Source of the DNA: Photobacterium sp. SKA34
GTDB lineage: Bacteria > Pseudomonadota > Gammaproteobacteria > Enterobacterales > Vibrionaceae
Reading direction: 5' to 3'
Assembly (NCBI RefSeq): GCF_000153325.1
Contig: NZ_CH724141.1
Coordinates: forward strand, 1,607,971-1,671,970
Length of the DNA: 64,000 bases
Position 1 is the first letter of the stretch; every line of letters begins with the position of its first letter. The notes below the pieces were generated by a model. That model searched no databases. It had not been told where the DNA came from and saw nothing but the letters and a program-made list of their open reading frames with translations. This document shows positions 1 through 8,243 of this stretch, piece after piece. Position numbers and translations under genes: made by a program.

Positions 1-715
1 GCAGACTCGCCAGAAGCCGCACTCCCCAATGTGGAAGAATATTGCCTTGTACGACTATCAAAACAGTCGCGCGAGGGCATGCCCTGTTGCCTTCTTGGGG
101 GATTACAGTGGTTATCTACAAACCGATGGCTATGGTGCCTATGATGGTCTTTATCACGTCACCAATGTTGGCTGCATGGCACATGCACGGCGAAAGTTCA
201 TGGAGGCTAAGAAGCTTCAAGGTAAAGGTAAGTCAGGCAAAGCAGATAAAGCGCTGGCCAAAATCCAGAAGCTCTATGGGATAGAATCGCGCTTAAAAGG
301 TGCGACTGTCGAAACACGAAAAGCAGAACGTCAACTGCATAGCAAACCGATACTGGACGAGTTGTACGAGTGGATGACATCTCAACAAGTGATAGCGTCT
401 AGCCCGCTGGGTAAAGCGATAAAATACACGCTCGGCCAATGGCCGAAGGTGATCCGCTATATCGATGACGGTCACTTATCGATAGACAATAACCGCGCTG
501 AACGCGCAATTAAACCGCTGGTCATTGGCAGAAAGAACTGGTTGTTCTCGAACACGCCAAATGGTGCTGATGCGAGTGCGATGCTTTACAGCATCGTCGA
601 GACTGCGAAAGCCAACGGCCTTATCCTCTACGACTACATGGTCAAGTGCATGAAAGAGCTCGCGAAAGCTGAGCCCGATATCGATGCACTCCTACCTTGG
701 AACCTCAAACACTAA
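1..715 (+). pseudogene. tnpC: IS66 transposase (TnpC/DDE type), 3' part, frameshifted
   Basis: Encodes the last ~228 residues of the IS66 DDE transposase, including the second catalytic Asp region (QTDGYGAYDG) and the catalytic Glu region (DNNRAERAIKP). The two other copies read N-V-K-N-I-A at the same place. Here an extra G within bases 31-34 shifts the frame, so codons before and after it no longer join. The product is therefore probably not a functional transposase unless the extra base is a sequencing error. The C-terminal reading frame itself is intact to the TAA at 713-715. Confidence 0.9.
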
Positions 716-749
716 CAAATATCGCCCCGTGGGTTCATGGGGCGTTTAC
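1..749 (+). mobile_element. IS66-family element, right part only (window edge)
   Basis: Bases 1-749 match the transposase 3' part and outer end of the complete copy at 9018-11409, in the opposite orientation. The element ends at 749 with the terminal repeat that reads GTAAACGCCCCATGAACCC from the outside. The rest lies left of the window. The flank at 750-757 does not match the flanks of the other two copies. One extra G near 33 distinguishes this copy from them. Confidence 0.95.
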
Positions 750-1150
750 AAATAATCTGTAAAGAGTTAGGAATCGATAGTAGTTTAATCATGACCGATG
801 AGCGCTTAAAAGAGTTTAATTTAGGTGACTGGGAAAGACGTTTTATCCCTGATTTAGTTCAGAATAATCCGAAGCTATTTAGTCATCGTGATTGGTATTT
901 ATCTGCGCCAAATTGTGAATCATATGAATCAGTTGTTCATCGAACTAAAGATTTTTTGCTTGATGACTTAATTCCTGATCATCTCATTGTTGTTTCACAT
1001 GGTCTAACAGGTGCAGTGTTTAGATGTGTGTATGCCGCCATGAGCTATAGTGAAACTTTTGAACAAGATTTACCTCAAAATGCATATTTTCTATTGGCAG
1101 ATCATAAAATTAGCCGGATACAGTGTGAAGTAGCAGTTGAGACTGTTTAA
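750..1150 (+). pseudogene. Histidine phosphatase (phosphoglycerate-mutase-like), 5' truncated by IS66
   Basis: The open frame (from an ATG inside the IS end at 737) encodes ~130 residues with late features of the histidine phosphatase superfamily: an EFNLGDWE segment, a SYESVVHRTKDFL segment, and VVSHGLTGAVFR, which carries the second catalytic His. The N-terminal RHG motif with the phospho-accepting His is absent. The homology starts directly at the IS66 boundary (750), so the front of the gene was lost with the insertion or with a later deletion. Catalysis is not expected. Substrate of the intact parent is unknown. Confidence 0.8.
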
Positions 1151-1176
1151 AAATAACTCGTACTCGCTGTTTATTA

Positions 1177-1206
1177 TTGCTTTTATAAATTTTAAAATGT
1201 TATAGT
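1177..1206 (+). promoter_or_regulatory. Sigma-70 promoter with extended -10, upstream of the structured RNA
   Basis: A TTGCTT -35 (1177-1182) and a TATAGT -10 (1201-1206) are 18 bp apart, with a TG at 1198-1199 forming an extended -10. Transcription would start near 1213. No coding start follows until 1658. Confidence 0.5.
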
Positions 1207-1212
1207 TTTAAA

Positions 1213-1410
1213 GCTTTAGACGACGGTTTGAAGCGGGGAGTGCAGAGAATAATAGTAATCAGCGACTATAATCTGGCTTATCACGGGTTGTGCCGACCTA
1301 ACTTGCGGTGACGTTAAGTTAGGACATCGCCGACATGGCGGGATTAAGGTTCGATGAGATCGGAGCTGACTCATTGTTGTAGGTATTCCAAAGTCCTACC
1401 TCCCACCTTA
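1213..1410 (+). ncRNA. Candidate structured RNA, family not recognised
   Basis: A run of hairpins fills this non-coding stretch. CCTAACTT (1297-1304) pairs perfectly with AAGTTAGG (1316-1323). GTAGG (1379-1383) pairs with CCTAC (1395-1399). ATAGT (1252-1256) pairs with ACTAT (1265-1269), CGCC (1328-1331) with GGCG (1337-1340), and CGAT (1352-1355) with ATCG (1359-1362). GGGAG (1236-1240) can close the whole with CTCCC (1400-1404). It is less AT-rich than the surrounding intergenic DNA and has a good promoter. It lacks the signatures of RNase P RNA, tmRNA, 4.5S RNA, 6S RNA or Csr-type sRNAs that I looked for. There is no clear intrinsic terminator. The call is by structure only. Confidence 0.4.
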
Positions 1411-1657
1411 AATAGAAATATGCTCTTTATAGTTTGTATTATCACTGACGGTCTTTTGTAAGTTTCAGTTTTCGTTAGAGAAAATGTAGATTTTGAACAA
1501 TGGGTTATATGTTCATCTTCGGTTCATCTTTAGTCAGTTAATTTAGTTGTAAGCTAAAAATAACTGCTACGTAAGAGTGCAGATCAGTTTAGAAAGGAAA
1601 TAGTAACAAGTGAGTTAACTATTATTCTATCTAAATATTATAGAGAGAGGCTTAGCC

Positions 1658-1933
1658 ATGAAAAATTTACTTACTGGTTTTGTTGCTGTAGTTATTGGAC
1701 TATTTACTGTTTCTTTTGCTGCGATAATGGCTCTTTTAATGGGCGTCGTAGCATTAATTGCAAAACCATTTATTAAACGCAAATTAGCATCGGAAGGTGT
1801 TCAATTTGAAGAACGTAATTTTAATGAAGGTTTTGCCGGACGAGATCGAAAAGTTGACACGAATTACCGTCAACAATCAGCACATACTGTGATTGATGGT
1901 GAATTTGAAGATGTAACTATGCGTAAATGCTAA
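1658..1933 (+). CDS. Small membrane protein, unknown function
   Basis: A 91-residue protein with one long hydrophobic stretch (about residues 4-40) followed by a charged soluble tail rich in Glu, Arg and Asn. The ATG has a good Shine-Dalgarno sequence (GAGAGG, 8 bases upstream), and a strong intrinsic terminator follows at 1973-2008, so this is a real monocistronic gene. I do not recognise the family. The topology suggests an inner-membrane anchor with a cytoplasmic or periplasmic tail. It sits between the candidate RNA and the qmcA operon. Confidence 0.75.
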   Translation: MKNLLTGFVAVVIGLFTVSFAAIMALLMGVVALIAKPFIKRKLASEGVQFEERNFNEGFAGRDRKVDTNYRQQSAHTVIDGEFEDVTMRKC

Positions 1934-1972
1934 TTATATAAAAATCATCAACACAGAATAAGTATTAAATTA

Positions 1973-2008
1973 AACGCCAAATGTTTATGCATTTGGCGTT
2001 TTCTTTTT
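1973..2008 (+). terminator. Intrinsic terminator
   Basis: Stem AACGCCAAATG / CATTTGGCGTT (1973-1983 / 1990-2000), six-base loop, followed by a T-rich run. Confidence 0.9.
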
Positions 2009-2122
2009 CTGCGGAATAAAAAATTACTATTCTCTTTTAACTATGTCTCATTTCTTGTGTGTTGATGCATATTTACTTACCCCGATGGTACAATGTTTTA
2101 ATGCTTATTAGGGAGAGACGCT

Positions 2123-3052
2123 ATGCCATACGATTCGTTAATTACAATTGCTGTATTTATTTTTGTTGCGATAGTTATTATTGCATCCAGTGTTAAAACT
2201 GTTAGTCAGGGATCTGAATGGACAGTAGAACGTTTTGGACGTTATACCAAAACACTTCGACCGGGTCTAAATTTGATTATTCCTTTTATTGATAAAGTCG
2301 GTAATAAAGTGAATATGATGGAGCGAGTGTTAGACATTCCTGCTCAAGAAGTTATTTCTCGTGATAATGCTTCAGTAACCATTGATGCGGTTTGTTTTAT
2401 TCAAGTGTTCGATGCGGCAAAAGCTGCGTATGAAGTATCAGATCTTGAACACGCTATTCGTAATTTAACGTTAACGAATATGCGTACGGTGCTAGGTTCT
2501 ATGGAGCTTGATGAAATGTTATCGCAACGAGATACCATTAATAGCCGTCTGCTTACAATTGTCGATCAAGCAACTAATCCGTGGGGGATTAAGATCACAC
2601 GTATTGAAATAAAAGACGTGCAACCGCCTACAGATTTAACCGCTGCAATGAACGCGCAGATGAAAGCAGAACGAAACAAACGAGCTGAAATTTTAGAAGC
2701 TGAAGGTGTGCGTCAAGCTGAAATTCTTCGTGCTGAAGGCCAAAAGCAATCAGAAATTTTAAAAGCTGAAGGTGAAAAACAGTCAGTGATTCTACAAGCA
2801 GAGGCAAGAGAGCGTGCAGCTGAAGCTGAAGCTAAAGCAACAAAAATGGTATCAGATGCAATAGCGACTGGTGATGTTAAAGCAATTAATTACTTTGTAG
2901 CACAAGGCTATACTGAAGCGCTAAAAGCGATAGGTCAGTCTGAGAATGGTAAAGTCATTATGATGCCATTAGAAACAACGGGCTTGATGGGTTCTGTTGC
3001 TGGTATTGCCGAGTTATGGGGTAATAAAACAGATAAAGGTGGGAATGCATGA
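2123..3052 (+). CDS. qmcA: QmcA-type SPFH (band 7 / stomatin) membrane protein
   Basis: A 309-residue protein with an N-terminal membrane segment (about 5-23), an SPFH/band-7 domain (about 25-180, with [15 protein letters not shown] and the conserved [10 protein letters not shown] region), and a long Ala/Glu-rich coiled coil with repeated AEG-x-x-Q-S/A-x-I-L units (about 185-250). This is the architecture of QmcA (YbbK), a family that forms large oligomeric membrane cages or microdomains associated with quality-control proteases such as FtsH. Its stop overlaps the start of the NfeD-like gene by four bases (ATGA), giving the conserved qmcA-ybbJ pair. Shine-Dalgarno AGGGAG is 8 bases before the ATG. 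Confidence 0.93.
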   Translation: MPYDSLITIAVFIFVAIVIIASSVKTVSQGSEWTVERFGRYTKTLRPGLNLIIPFIDKVGNKVNMMERVLDIPAQEVISRDNASVTIDAVCFIQVFDAAKAAYEVSDLEHAIRNLTLTNMRTVLGSMELDEMLSQRDTINSRLLTIVDQATNPWGIKITRIEIKDVQPPTDLTAAMNAQMKAERNKRAEILEAEGVRQAEILRAEGQKQSEILKAEGEKQSVILQAEARERAAEAEAKATKMVSDAIATGDVKAINYFVAQGYTEALKAIGQSENGKVIMMPLETTGLMGSVAGIAELWGNKTDKGGNA

Positions 3053-3498
3053 TCGACTTACTAGAACAAATGAATTTCTGGCATTGGATAGCACTAGGTT
3101 TAGTGCTATTGCTACTTGAATTACTTGGCACTGCTGGGTATTTATTATGGCTTGGTATTTCAGCTGTTCTAGTCGGTGTCTTATTGATAATGTTACCTGT
3201 ATCATGGCCCTTACAGTGGGTTTCTTTTGCAGTGTTTGCGCTATTTACCACTTGGTTATGGTGGAGATACCAGCATAAAAAAGATAAGACGGATGCCTCT
3301 GTTTCAAAATTAAATCAACGTGGCGCTCAAATGATTGGGCAAATTATCACTGTAGAAAAAGCAATGATTGCTGGAAATGGTCGATTACAACTTGGTGATA
3401 CCACATGGAGTGTTAAAACAGACGTTGACTTAGTTAAAGGACAGAAGGTTGTGGTCGTTGATGTGGAAGGAATAACCTTAATTATAAAACCTGCATAA
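3049..3498 (+). CDS. ybbJ: NfeD-like short protein (YbbJ type), QmcA partner
   Basis: A 149-residue protein with three hydrophobic segments (about 12-32, 34-52 and 56-72) and a C-terminal OB-fold-like NfeD domain (about 90-147). This is the short NfeD form without a protease domain. It is translationally coupled to qmcA through an ATGA overlap. Known YbbJ/NfeD proteins work with SPFH partners in the inner membrane; the exact role is not settled. A bidirectional terminator at 3503-3532 closes the operon. Confidence 0.92.
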   Translation: MIDLLEQMNFWHWIALGLVLLLLELLGTAGYLLWLGISAVLVGVLLIMLPVSWPLQWVSFAVFALFTTWLWWRYQHKKDKTDASVSKLNQRGAQMIGQIITVEKAMIAGNGRLQLGDTTWSVKTDVDLVKGQKVVVVDVEGITLIIKPA

Positions 3499-3502
3499 TA
3501 AA

Positions 3503-3532
3503 ATTGCGCAGTACTATGTACTGCGCATTTCA
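3503..3532. terminator. Bidirectional terminator between convergent genes
   Basis: Ten-base stem TGCGCAGTAC / GTACTGCGCA (3505-3514 / 3518-3527) with T-rich sequence on the + side and A-rich sequence on the other side, between ybbJ and the ToxR-like gene. Confidence 0.85.
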
Positions 3533-4816
3533 TTATTTATTTGTCAAACTCGATGAACGGTATGAAAAAATCGCATAAGGATCTTCTTCACTGGTATTAT
3601 TCCAGACAAATCCTGTTGTGTTATCAAGCATTAATACTAGATGCGGTTGCTCGTACACTAAGTAACTGAAAAAAGGTTTATTATTTTCAAAACCTTGTTC
3701 AACTAAATTACTATGCTTTAATGCAAGTGATTTCTTTTCATCGAAATTTACACTTGGTTGATAAGACCAGTGAAACATTTCAGGTTCAATTTTCACCGTT
3801 TTCAAAAACTGAGAACTTTTATCATACAGTATTGCTTTGGCTGCACTGATTGAGAGTGGGTGAAACATGCCTGTCTCTTTCTCTTGGATAAAAGACATCA
3901 TTGAATAATTAAAGATGCCGTTTTTATTTGTCGGAGTAAGAAAGAGATGCGTAACCTTTGATTGAATACCTGATTTATCAATATAAGACGTGTAGGTAAT
4001 AGAAGTTGGTTCCTGCGAATTCTCAGTATGAATAATCGGTGTACCGTGATAGATCTTTTTATTATTAACGACAATATCAGCAAATGTCGACCATTCTTCT
4101 GGTACTATTTTATAGCTAAAATCACTATTCTTTTTACAAACTTTGTTACTGTCTACAGTACACCATGCAGCTGAATAAAAACTATCTGTCTTATAAAGAT
4201 AGACTCGTTGATTTTTAGTGATAATTTCACCAAACTTATCAGTTTGTTGATTAACGATATCTTTTATTTTACCCCGAAGATCAGCAAGATCCTCAGCATT
4301 TGACGTTATATAAGTGAAATCATTACTACCAACTCGATCTTTATCAATTAAATAGTTTTTTGGCGAGCCAGAATAAGGATATTTCATCCAAGCTATTCCA
4401 CTCATGATCACAGCTAAACTAATTGCATAAAGAACGAATGTTTTTTTTCCGATTTTCTTTAATGGGGATAAACGTTGAGATTCTGATAAATCAACCGCCT
4501 CTCGAGTGAATTCTCGAATTTGATAACCAACACGTGGTAATGTTTCAATAACATCACCTTTTTTTTCTTCATTCAGTTTCACGCGTAGAGCGCGAATTAC
4601 TTGAAATAAAGATGCTTCAGTTACAATGCGATCGGGCCAACCTACATTTAATAGCTCATCTTTTGTTACGGGCTTACCATAATTATTTATGAGGTACGAT
4701 AAAATGTATTGCTCAGATAAATTTAACTTGAGCGTAGATTCTGGTGTTTTGAGAACGCCTTGGCTTTCTATATAACACACATTTGTCTGGAATCTTATCT
4801 GCTCAGTATTTGGCAT
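3533..4816 (-). CDS. ToxR/CadC-like transmembrane winged-helix regulator, orphan
   Basis: The N-terminal ~100 residues form an OmpR/PhoB-type winged helix (VTKDELLNVGWPDRIVTEASLFQVIRALRVKL and the PRVGYQI wing). A single membrane segment follows (about residues 126-144 from the chosen start), then a ~280-residue periplasmic domain that I do not recognise. This is the ToxR/CadC design: a membrane-bound DNA-binding protein sensing periplasmic conditions. An ATG at 4843 is open in frame, but the Shine-Dalgarno AGAGG fits the ATG at 4816, giving 427 residues. No ToxS-like partner gene is adjacent. Periplasmic Cys are few (one WCTVDSNKVC pair). Target genes are unknown. Confidence 0.85.
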   Translation of the reverse strand: MPNTEQIRFQTNVCYIESQGVLKTPESTLKLNLSEQYILSYLINNYGKPVTKDELLNVGWPDRIVTEASLFQVIRALRVKLNEEKKGDVIETLPRVGYQIREFTREAVDLSESQRLSPLKKIGKKTFVLYAISLAVIMSGIAWMKYPYSGSPKNYLIDKDRVGSNDFTYITSNAEDLADLRGKIKDIVNQQTDKFGEIITKNQRVYLYKTDSFYSAAWCTVDSNKVCKKNSDFSYKIVPEEWSTFADIVVNNKKIYHGTPIIHTENSQEPTSITYTSYIDKSGIQSKVTHLFLTPTNKNGIFNYSMMSFIQEKETGMFHPLSISAAKAILYDKSSQFLKTVKIEPEMFHWSYQPSVNFDEKKSLALKHSNLVEQGFENNKPFFSYLVYEQPHLVLMLDNTTGFVWNNTSEEDPYAIFSYRSSSLTNK

Positions 4817-5094
4817 CCATGAACCTCTAGCTATTGAAATCATTCAATTTTGTATAATATCACGAAGTTCTATAAAAAGTTATGTAAACTGCTGTATTAA
4901 GTTTGTGTTAAAGGTTTTAATTTGTTGCAACTTGTTAATTATATAGGGCTTTTAACGGTAGGGTATGATTGGTAAACCTGAAAACAATATAAGCTGACAA
5001 TAAAACGTATTGAGATGTTGTATATGATTTTATAAATTAGATATTATGTTTATTTCTTTTTTGATGTTGATTACATTCGTACCTCATTTTTTCA
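4817..5094. other. Intergenic region, no gene seen
   Basis: AT-rich stretch upstream of the ToxR-like gene. It must hold that gene's promoter, but no operator or RNA could be assigned. It ends at the terminator of the 5151-5603 gene. Confidence 0.6.
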
Positions 5095-5124
5095 ACAAAA
5101 AAGGAGCAGCAAAGGCTACTCCTT
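5095..5124 (-). terminator. Intrinsic terminator of the 5151-5603 gene
   Basis: On the minus strand, AAGGAG-x-AGC / GCT-x-CTCCTT forms a stem with a four-base loop (5101-5124), followed by a T run (5095-5100 on the + strand is A-rich). Confidence 0.85.
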
Positions 5125-5150
5125 ATCTTCAATAGCTATATATCAAATAA

Positions 5151-5603
5151 CTATTTTTGAAAGATCATATTGAATTCACGTTTCATTGGTGGGTTTTGAC
5201 GTGCTTTCTTTAGTTGCTTACACATATCTTTCACACAGCTATGAAGAACTTTATCAAGCGCAGATGCTTTGTATTCTGCTTGTTCTTCAGCACTCATGTC
5301 TTCAGGGAACTTCGTATCTTGCATTTCACTTAGGAAATCAACACCTGAGTAGCTTTGGCTTAGTGCAACTAGAGCATGAAATTGCTCGAAGTTATCTAAT
5401 ACATTTTGCGCACTTGCAGGTAGTGAATTCCATGCTTCGCGTGTACTTGGCTCAGAAACTTTGTAGACATTAATTAGCATATCAATAAGTTCTGCCGGTA
5501 CTTTCTCAAATTTTACAACTTGACGAAGTTCTGGTGAACAGTCTTCTAGCGTAAACGTTACTTCTTCAACGATTTGCTCATCGTTATTGTTCATCTCAGA
5601 CAT
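5151..5603 (-). CDS. Conserved-looking acidic cytoplasmic protein, unknown function
   Basis: A 150-residue acidic protein with no signal peptide or membrane segment. The start at 5603 (MSEMNNNDEQ) is chosen because a TAGGA Shine-Dalgarno lies just upstream and the longer frame to 5666 begins with a Cys/Arg-rich stretch unlike the rest. The C-terminus is basic (KQLKKARQNPPMKREF). I do not recognise the family. It has its own terminator and no operon partner, so the context gives no function. Confidence 0.7.
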   Translation of the reverse strand: MSEMNNNDEQIVEEVTFTLEDCSPELRQVVKFEKVPAELIDMLINVYKVSEPSTREAWNSLPASAQNVLDNFEQFHALVALSQSYSGVDFLSEMQDTKFPEDMSAEEQAEYKASALDKVLHSCVKDMCKQLKKARQNPPMKREFNMIFQK

Positions 5604-5839
5604 GGCTTTTTTCCTACAGCATAAGTTTAAGGAGGAGAATCCTATATTTCTAACGTCAAATGTCAATATATCATGTAGAAATCAGTAATAAATTGATGTT
5701 TCACCTTGATGTGACTATTGTCGCATCATGCTTAAAAAGCTTGTTATTTCATCAACTATTGATCCATTGTAAGCCAAAATTAAATTAGGCATGTAAAATG
5801 CTTAATAACTTAGACTAAAAATACTTTTAAGGTATCTAG

Positions 5840-6814
5840 ATGGAGCCGATGCACATTTTATTAGTTGATGATGTCTTATCAGAACGAATGTATCTTGAAC
5901 TAAGATTGAAAAATCTGGGTCATGTGGTTAAATCGTTTTCATCAGGACAGGATGCCCTTAACAGTTATGCCAGTTTTGATCCTGATTTAGTAGTATTAGA
6001 TATCTGTATGCCAGATATGAAAGGAACTGAACTTGCCCAGAAAATACGTACATGTTTTCCTGAATGGGTACCAATTATATTTCTGAGTGCACATTCAGAG
6101 CCTGAACTCATCGCAGAAGCGATTGATAAAGGTGGTGATGATTATTTGACTAAGCCTGTTAATAGTATGGTGTTATCAGCGAAAATTAAAGCTATGCAAC
6201 GTATATCGGTCATGAGGCGAAAATTAAAACAAACCTCAATACAGCTTCAGCAAGCGAATGAGTTATTGTCACAGCAAGTCAATGAAGATGGGCTTACCAC
6301 TTTAGCCAACCGGCGTTATCTCGATCAAAAATTGAGTGAGTTAGTATCGTTACATGGCCGTAATGGTTTGCCATTAACTATTATTATGCTTGATGTCGAT
6401 CACTTCAAATCTTTCAATGATCATTATGGTCACATTGAAGGAGATAATACTTTAAAGCGATTGGCCTATCAGTTAAAAGGTAAATTTAGTCGCGCGGGAG
6501 AAATTTGCGCACGTTATGGTGGTGAAGAGTTTGTTATTATTCTAAGTAATTGTAATAGCCAACAAGCCATAAAAGAGTGTGAACGTTTGAAAGAAGGGAT
6601 TACCTCTTTAGCAATTAAACATGGATATTCGGATACCGCGAAAATATTAACCGTGAGTCAAGGGGCTATCTCTTGGATACCCACTGGTTTAGAAAGTATT
6701 GAGAACTTATATCAAGAAGTAGATAAGTTACTTTATCAAGCTAAAGCAAAAGGGCGTAATCAATATGTGGCTGCGGATTACCTTAACTTACCCGTTGATC
6801 AAAGTGAAAACTAA
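5840..6814 (+). CDS. Response regulator with GGDEF domain (diguanylate cyclase)
   Basis: Residues 1-120 form a receiver domain with the acidic pair D10/D11, phospho-acceptor D54 (VVLDICMPD) and K105 (YLTKPVN). A short coiled coil (about 122-148) leads to a GGDEF domain with an intact GGEEF active site (227-231). It should make cyclic-di-GMP from two GTP when the receiver is phosphorylated. The inhibitory-site position reads R218-A-G-E rather than RxxD, so product inhibition may be weak. No histidine kinase is adjacent, so the input is unknown. The AAGG Shine-Dalgarno favours the first ATG. Confidence 0.93.
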   Translation: MEPMHILLVDDVLSERMYLELRLKNLGHVVKSFSSGQDALNSYASFDPDLVVLDICMPDMKGTELAQKIRTCFPEWVPIIFLSAHSEPELIAEAIDKGGDDYLTKPVNSMVLSAKIKAMQRISVMRRKLKQTSIQLQQANELLSQQVNEDGLTTLANRRYLDQKLSELVSLHGRNGLPLTIIMLDVDHFKSFNDHYGHIEGDNTLKRLAYQLKGKFSRAGEICARYGGEEFVIILSNCNSQQAIKECERLKEGITSLAIKHGYSDTAKILTVSQGAISWIPTGLESIENLYQEVDKLLYQAKAKGRNQYVAADYLNLPVDQSEN

Positions 6815-6994
6815 TATTGTGAGTTAATATAGTAAGTTATTGTTGTTTGAAAAGTATACAAACGGTATTTTACAGCTTGCTGTTGGCATGTAACGTGATA
6901 ATCTTTTGTTAAGAATAAAAATAAAGCTTCAATGTAGTCGTTAATATATCGATAATATTTAATTTTAATGAGTTAGTTTTATAAAGGGTGAAAG

Positions 6995-7660
6995 ATGGGC
7001 ATGGAAATTAATTTAACGCAAAATCAAGCTCGCGTAATTGGTTGTATGCTTGAAAAGGAAATCACAACCCCAGATCAATACCCATTAACACTTAATGCTT
7101 TAACCACGGCATGTAATCAAAAAAGTAGCCGTGAACCTGTCATGTCACTTGACGAAGCAACAGTACTCGACACCGTTGAAGAATTAAAAGCAAAACGTAT
7201 GGTTGCCGATGTCAGCAGTTTTGGTAGTCGAGTTTCTAAATTTCAGCATCGCTTCTGTAATACAGAGTTTGGTAGTTTACAATTTACAAAACAAGAACTC
7301 GGAGCAATGATTGTGTTATTACTTCGAGGTCCTCAAACTGCCGGTGAAATTCGCACTCGTACCAATCGTTTATGTGAATTTACTGATGTTCGTGAAGCTG
7401 AAGCTGTGTTAACTAAACTATCAAGTGATGAGAAAGTGCCATATGTTGTAAAATTACCACGAGAGCCAGGTAAACGCGATTGTCGTTACATGCATTTGCT
7501 GAGTGGACAAGTTGATCTTTCAGCATATGAAAGTGCAGTACAAGCTGTAACAAGCGGCTCTGGTAATAACGAACGCATTAGCCAACTTGAAAACGATGTA
7601 GAAGAATTAAAACAGCAAGTGGCTGAGTTACAGGCTGTGATTACTTCATTAACTGAATAA
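6995..7660 (+). CDS. yceH: YceH family protein (DUF480)
   Basis: A 221-residue protein matching YceH throughout. It has two winged-helix-like repeats (about 6-80 and 90-165, with LLRGPQTAGEIRTRTNRLCEF), followed by a C-terminal coiled coil (about 190-221, ISQLENDVEELKQQVAELQ). YceH proteins are widespread in gamma-proteobacteria; their function is unclear, although the fold suggests nucleic-acid or protein binding. The Shine-Dalgarno AAAGGG fits the first ATG; a second ATG two codons later is possible. A strong terminator follows at 7733-7764. Confidence 0.9.
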   Translation: MGMEINLTQNQARVIGCMLEKEITTPDQYPLTLNALTTACNQKSSREPVMSLDEATVLDTVEELKAKRMVADVSSFGSRVSKFQHRFCNTEFGSLQFTKQELGAMIVLLLRGPQTAGEIRTRTNRLCEFTDVREAEAVLTKLSSDEKVPYVVKLPREPGKRDCRYMHLLSGQVDLSAYESAVQAVTSGSGNNERISQLENDVEELKQQVAELQAVITSLTE

Positions 7661-7732
7661 ATCGGGTTAAATGGATACGTTAAGCATTGTTTTATTGCGC
7701 TGTTAAACAATCCATGATTGAATACCCACGCG

Positions 7733-7764
7733 AACAGGTTCAGCATTGCTGAGCCTGTTTTGTT
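7733..7764 (+). terminator. Intrinsic terminator after yceH
   Basis: Stem AACAGGTTCAGCA / CTGAGCCTGTT with a short loop, then TTTTGTTTT. It lies inside the longest upstream reading frame of the next gene, which supports that gene starting downstream at 7784. Confidence 0.85.
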
Positions 7765-7783
7765 TTCATTAGATGAGTATTGG

Positions 7784-8101
7784 ATGAGTAAAGAAACGAC
7801 AAAAGACATAACACCTTGGTATGTCTATTTAATCAGAACTTCCTCTAATACGTTATATTGCGGCGTGACAACCGATATAGAACGTCGGTTTGCAGAACAT
7901 CAACACAGTAAAAAAGGTGCAAAGTACCTTAAAGGGAAAGGACCACTCACATTGGCTTGGTCGCAAAAAGTATTCAATAAGCGTGATGCGATGGTGTTTG
8001 AATATAAAATTAAAAATACACTGACTAAAGCAAGCAAAGAGCAGTTAATAAAAATAAACACTGATCTTTATCTGTTATTTCCGAAAATTAAGCCGCAGTA
8101 A
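7784..8101 (+). CDS. GIY-YIG superfamily nuclease-like protein (YhbQ type)
   Basis: A 105-residue single GIY-YIG domain. WYVYLIRT is the first motif and LYCGVTTDIERRFAEHQ the second, which includes the conserved Arg and His. Such small stand-alone proteins (YhbQ/UPF0213) resemble the UvrC and homing endonuclease domain; some have DNase activity, but the cellular role is not established. The frame is open from 7718, but that part overlaps the yceH terminator, so MSKETTKD at 7784 is the likely start. Confidence 0.85.
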   Translation: MSKETTKDITPWYVYLIRTSSNTLYCGVTTDIERRFAEHQHSKKGAKYLKGKGPLTLAWSQKVFNKRDAMVFEYKIKNTLTKASKEQLIKINTDLYLLFPKIKPQ

Positions 8102-8243
8102 CATACAATCCTCATCCGCTATAAAGCATATTGATAACTAATTGTTTTTATAACAGTTAGCCTAATAGACAAAATTTTACTGTTATACGCGCCAGAAATG
8201 GCACTAATTATGAAAGACATAACCTCAACGGAGGGCGTATAAC

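Noticed and set aside
1295..1325. Possible integron attC site (ACCTAAC ... GTTAGGA palindrome)
   Set aside because: The loop is only 11 bases, the 3' core lacks the GTTRRRY ending, and no integrase or cassette array is present.
1345..1365. tRNA-like T-arm (GGTTCGAT) inside the structured RNA
   Set aside because: There is no acceptor stem, anticodon arm or D-arm around it; the rest folds into unrelated hairpins.
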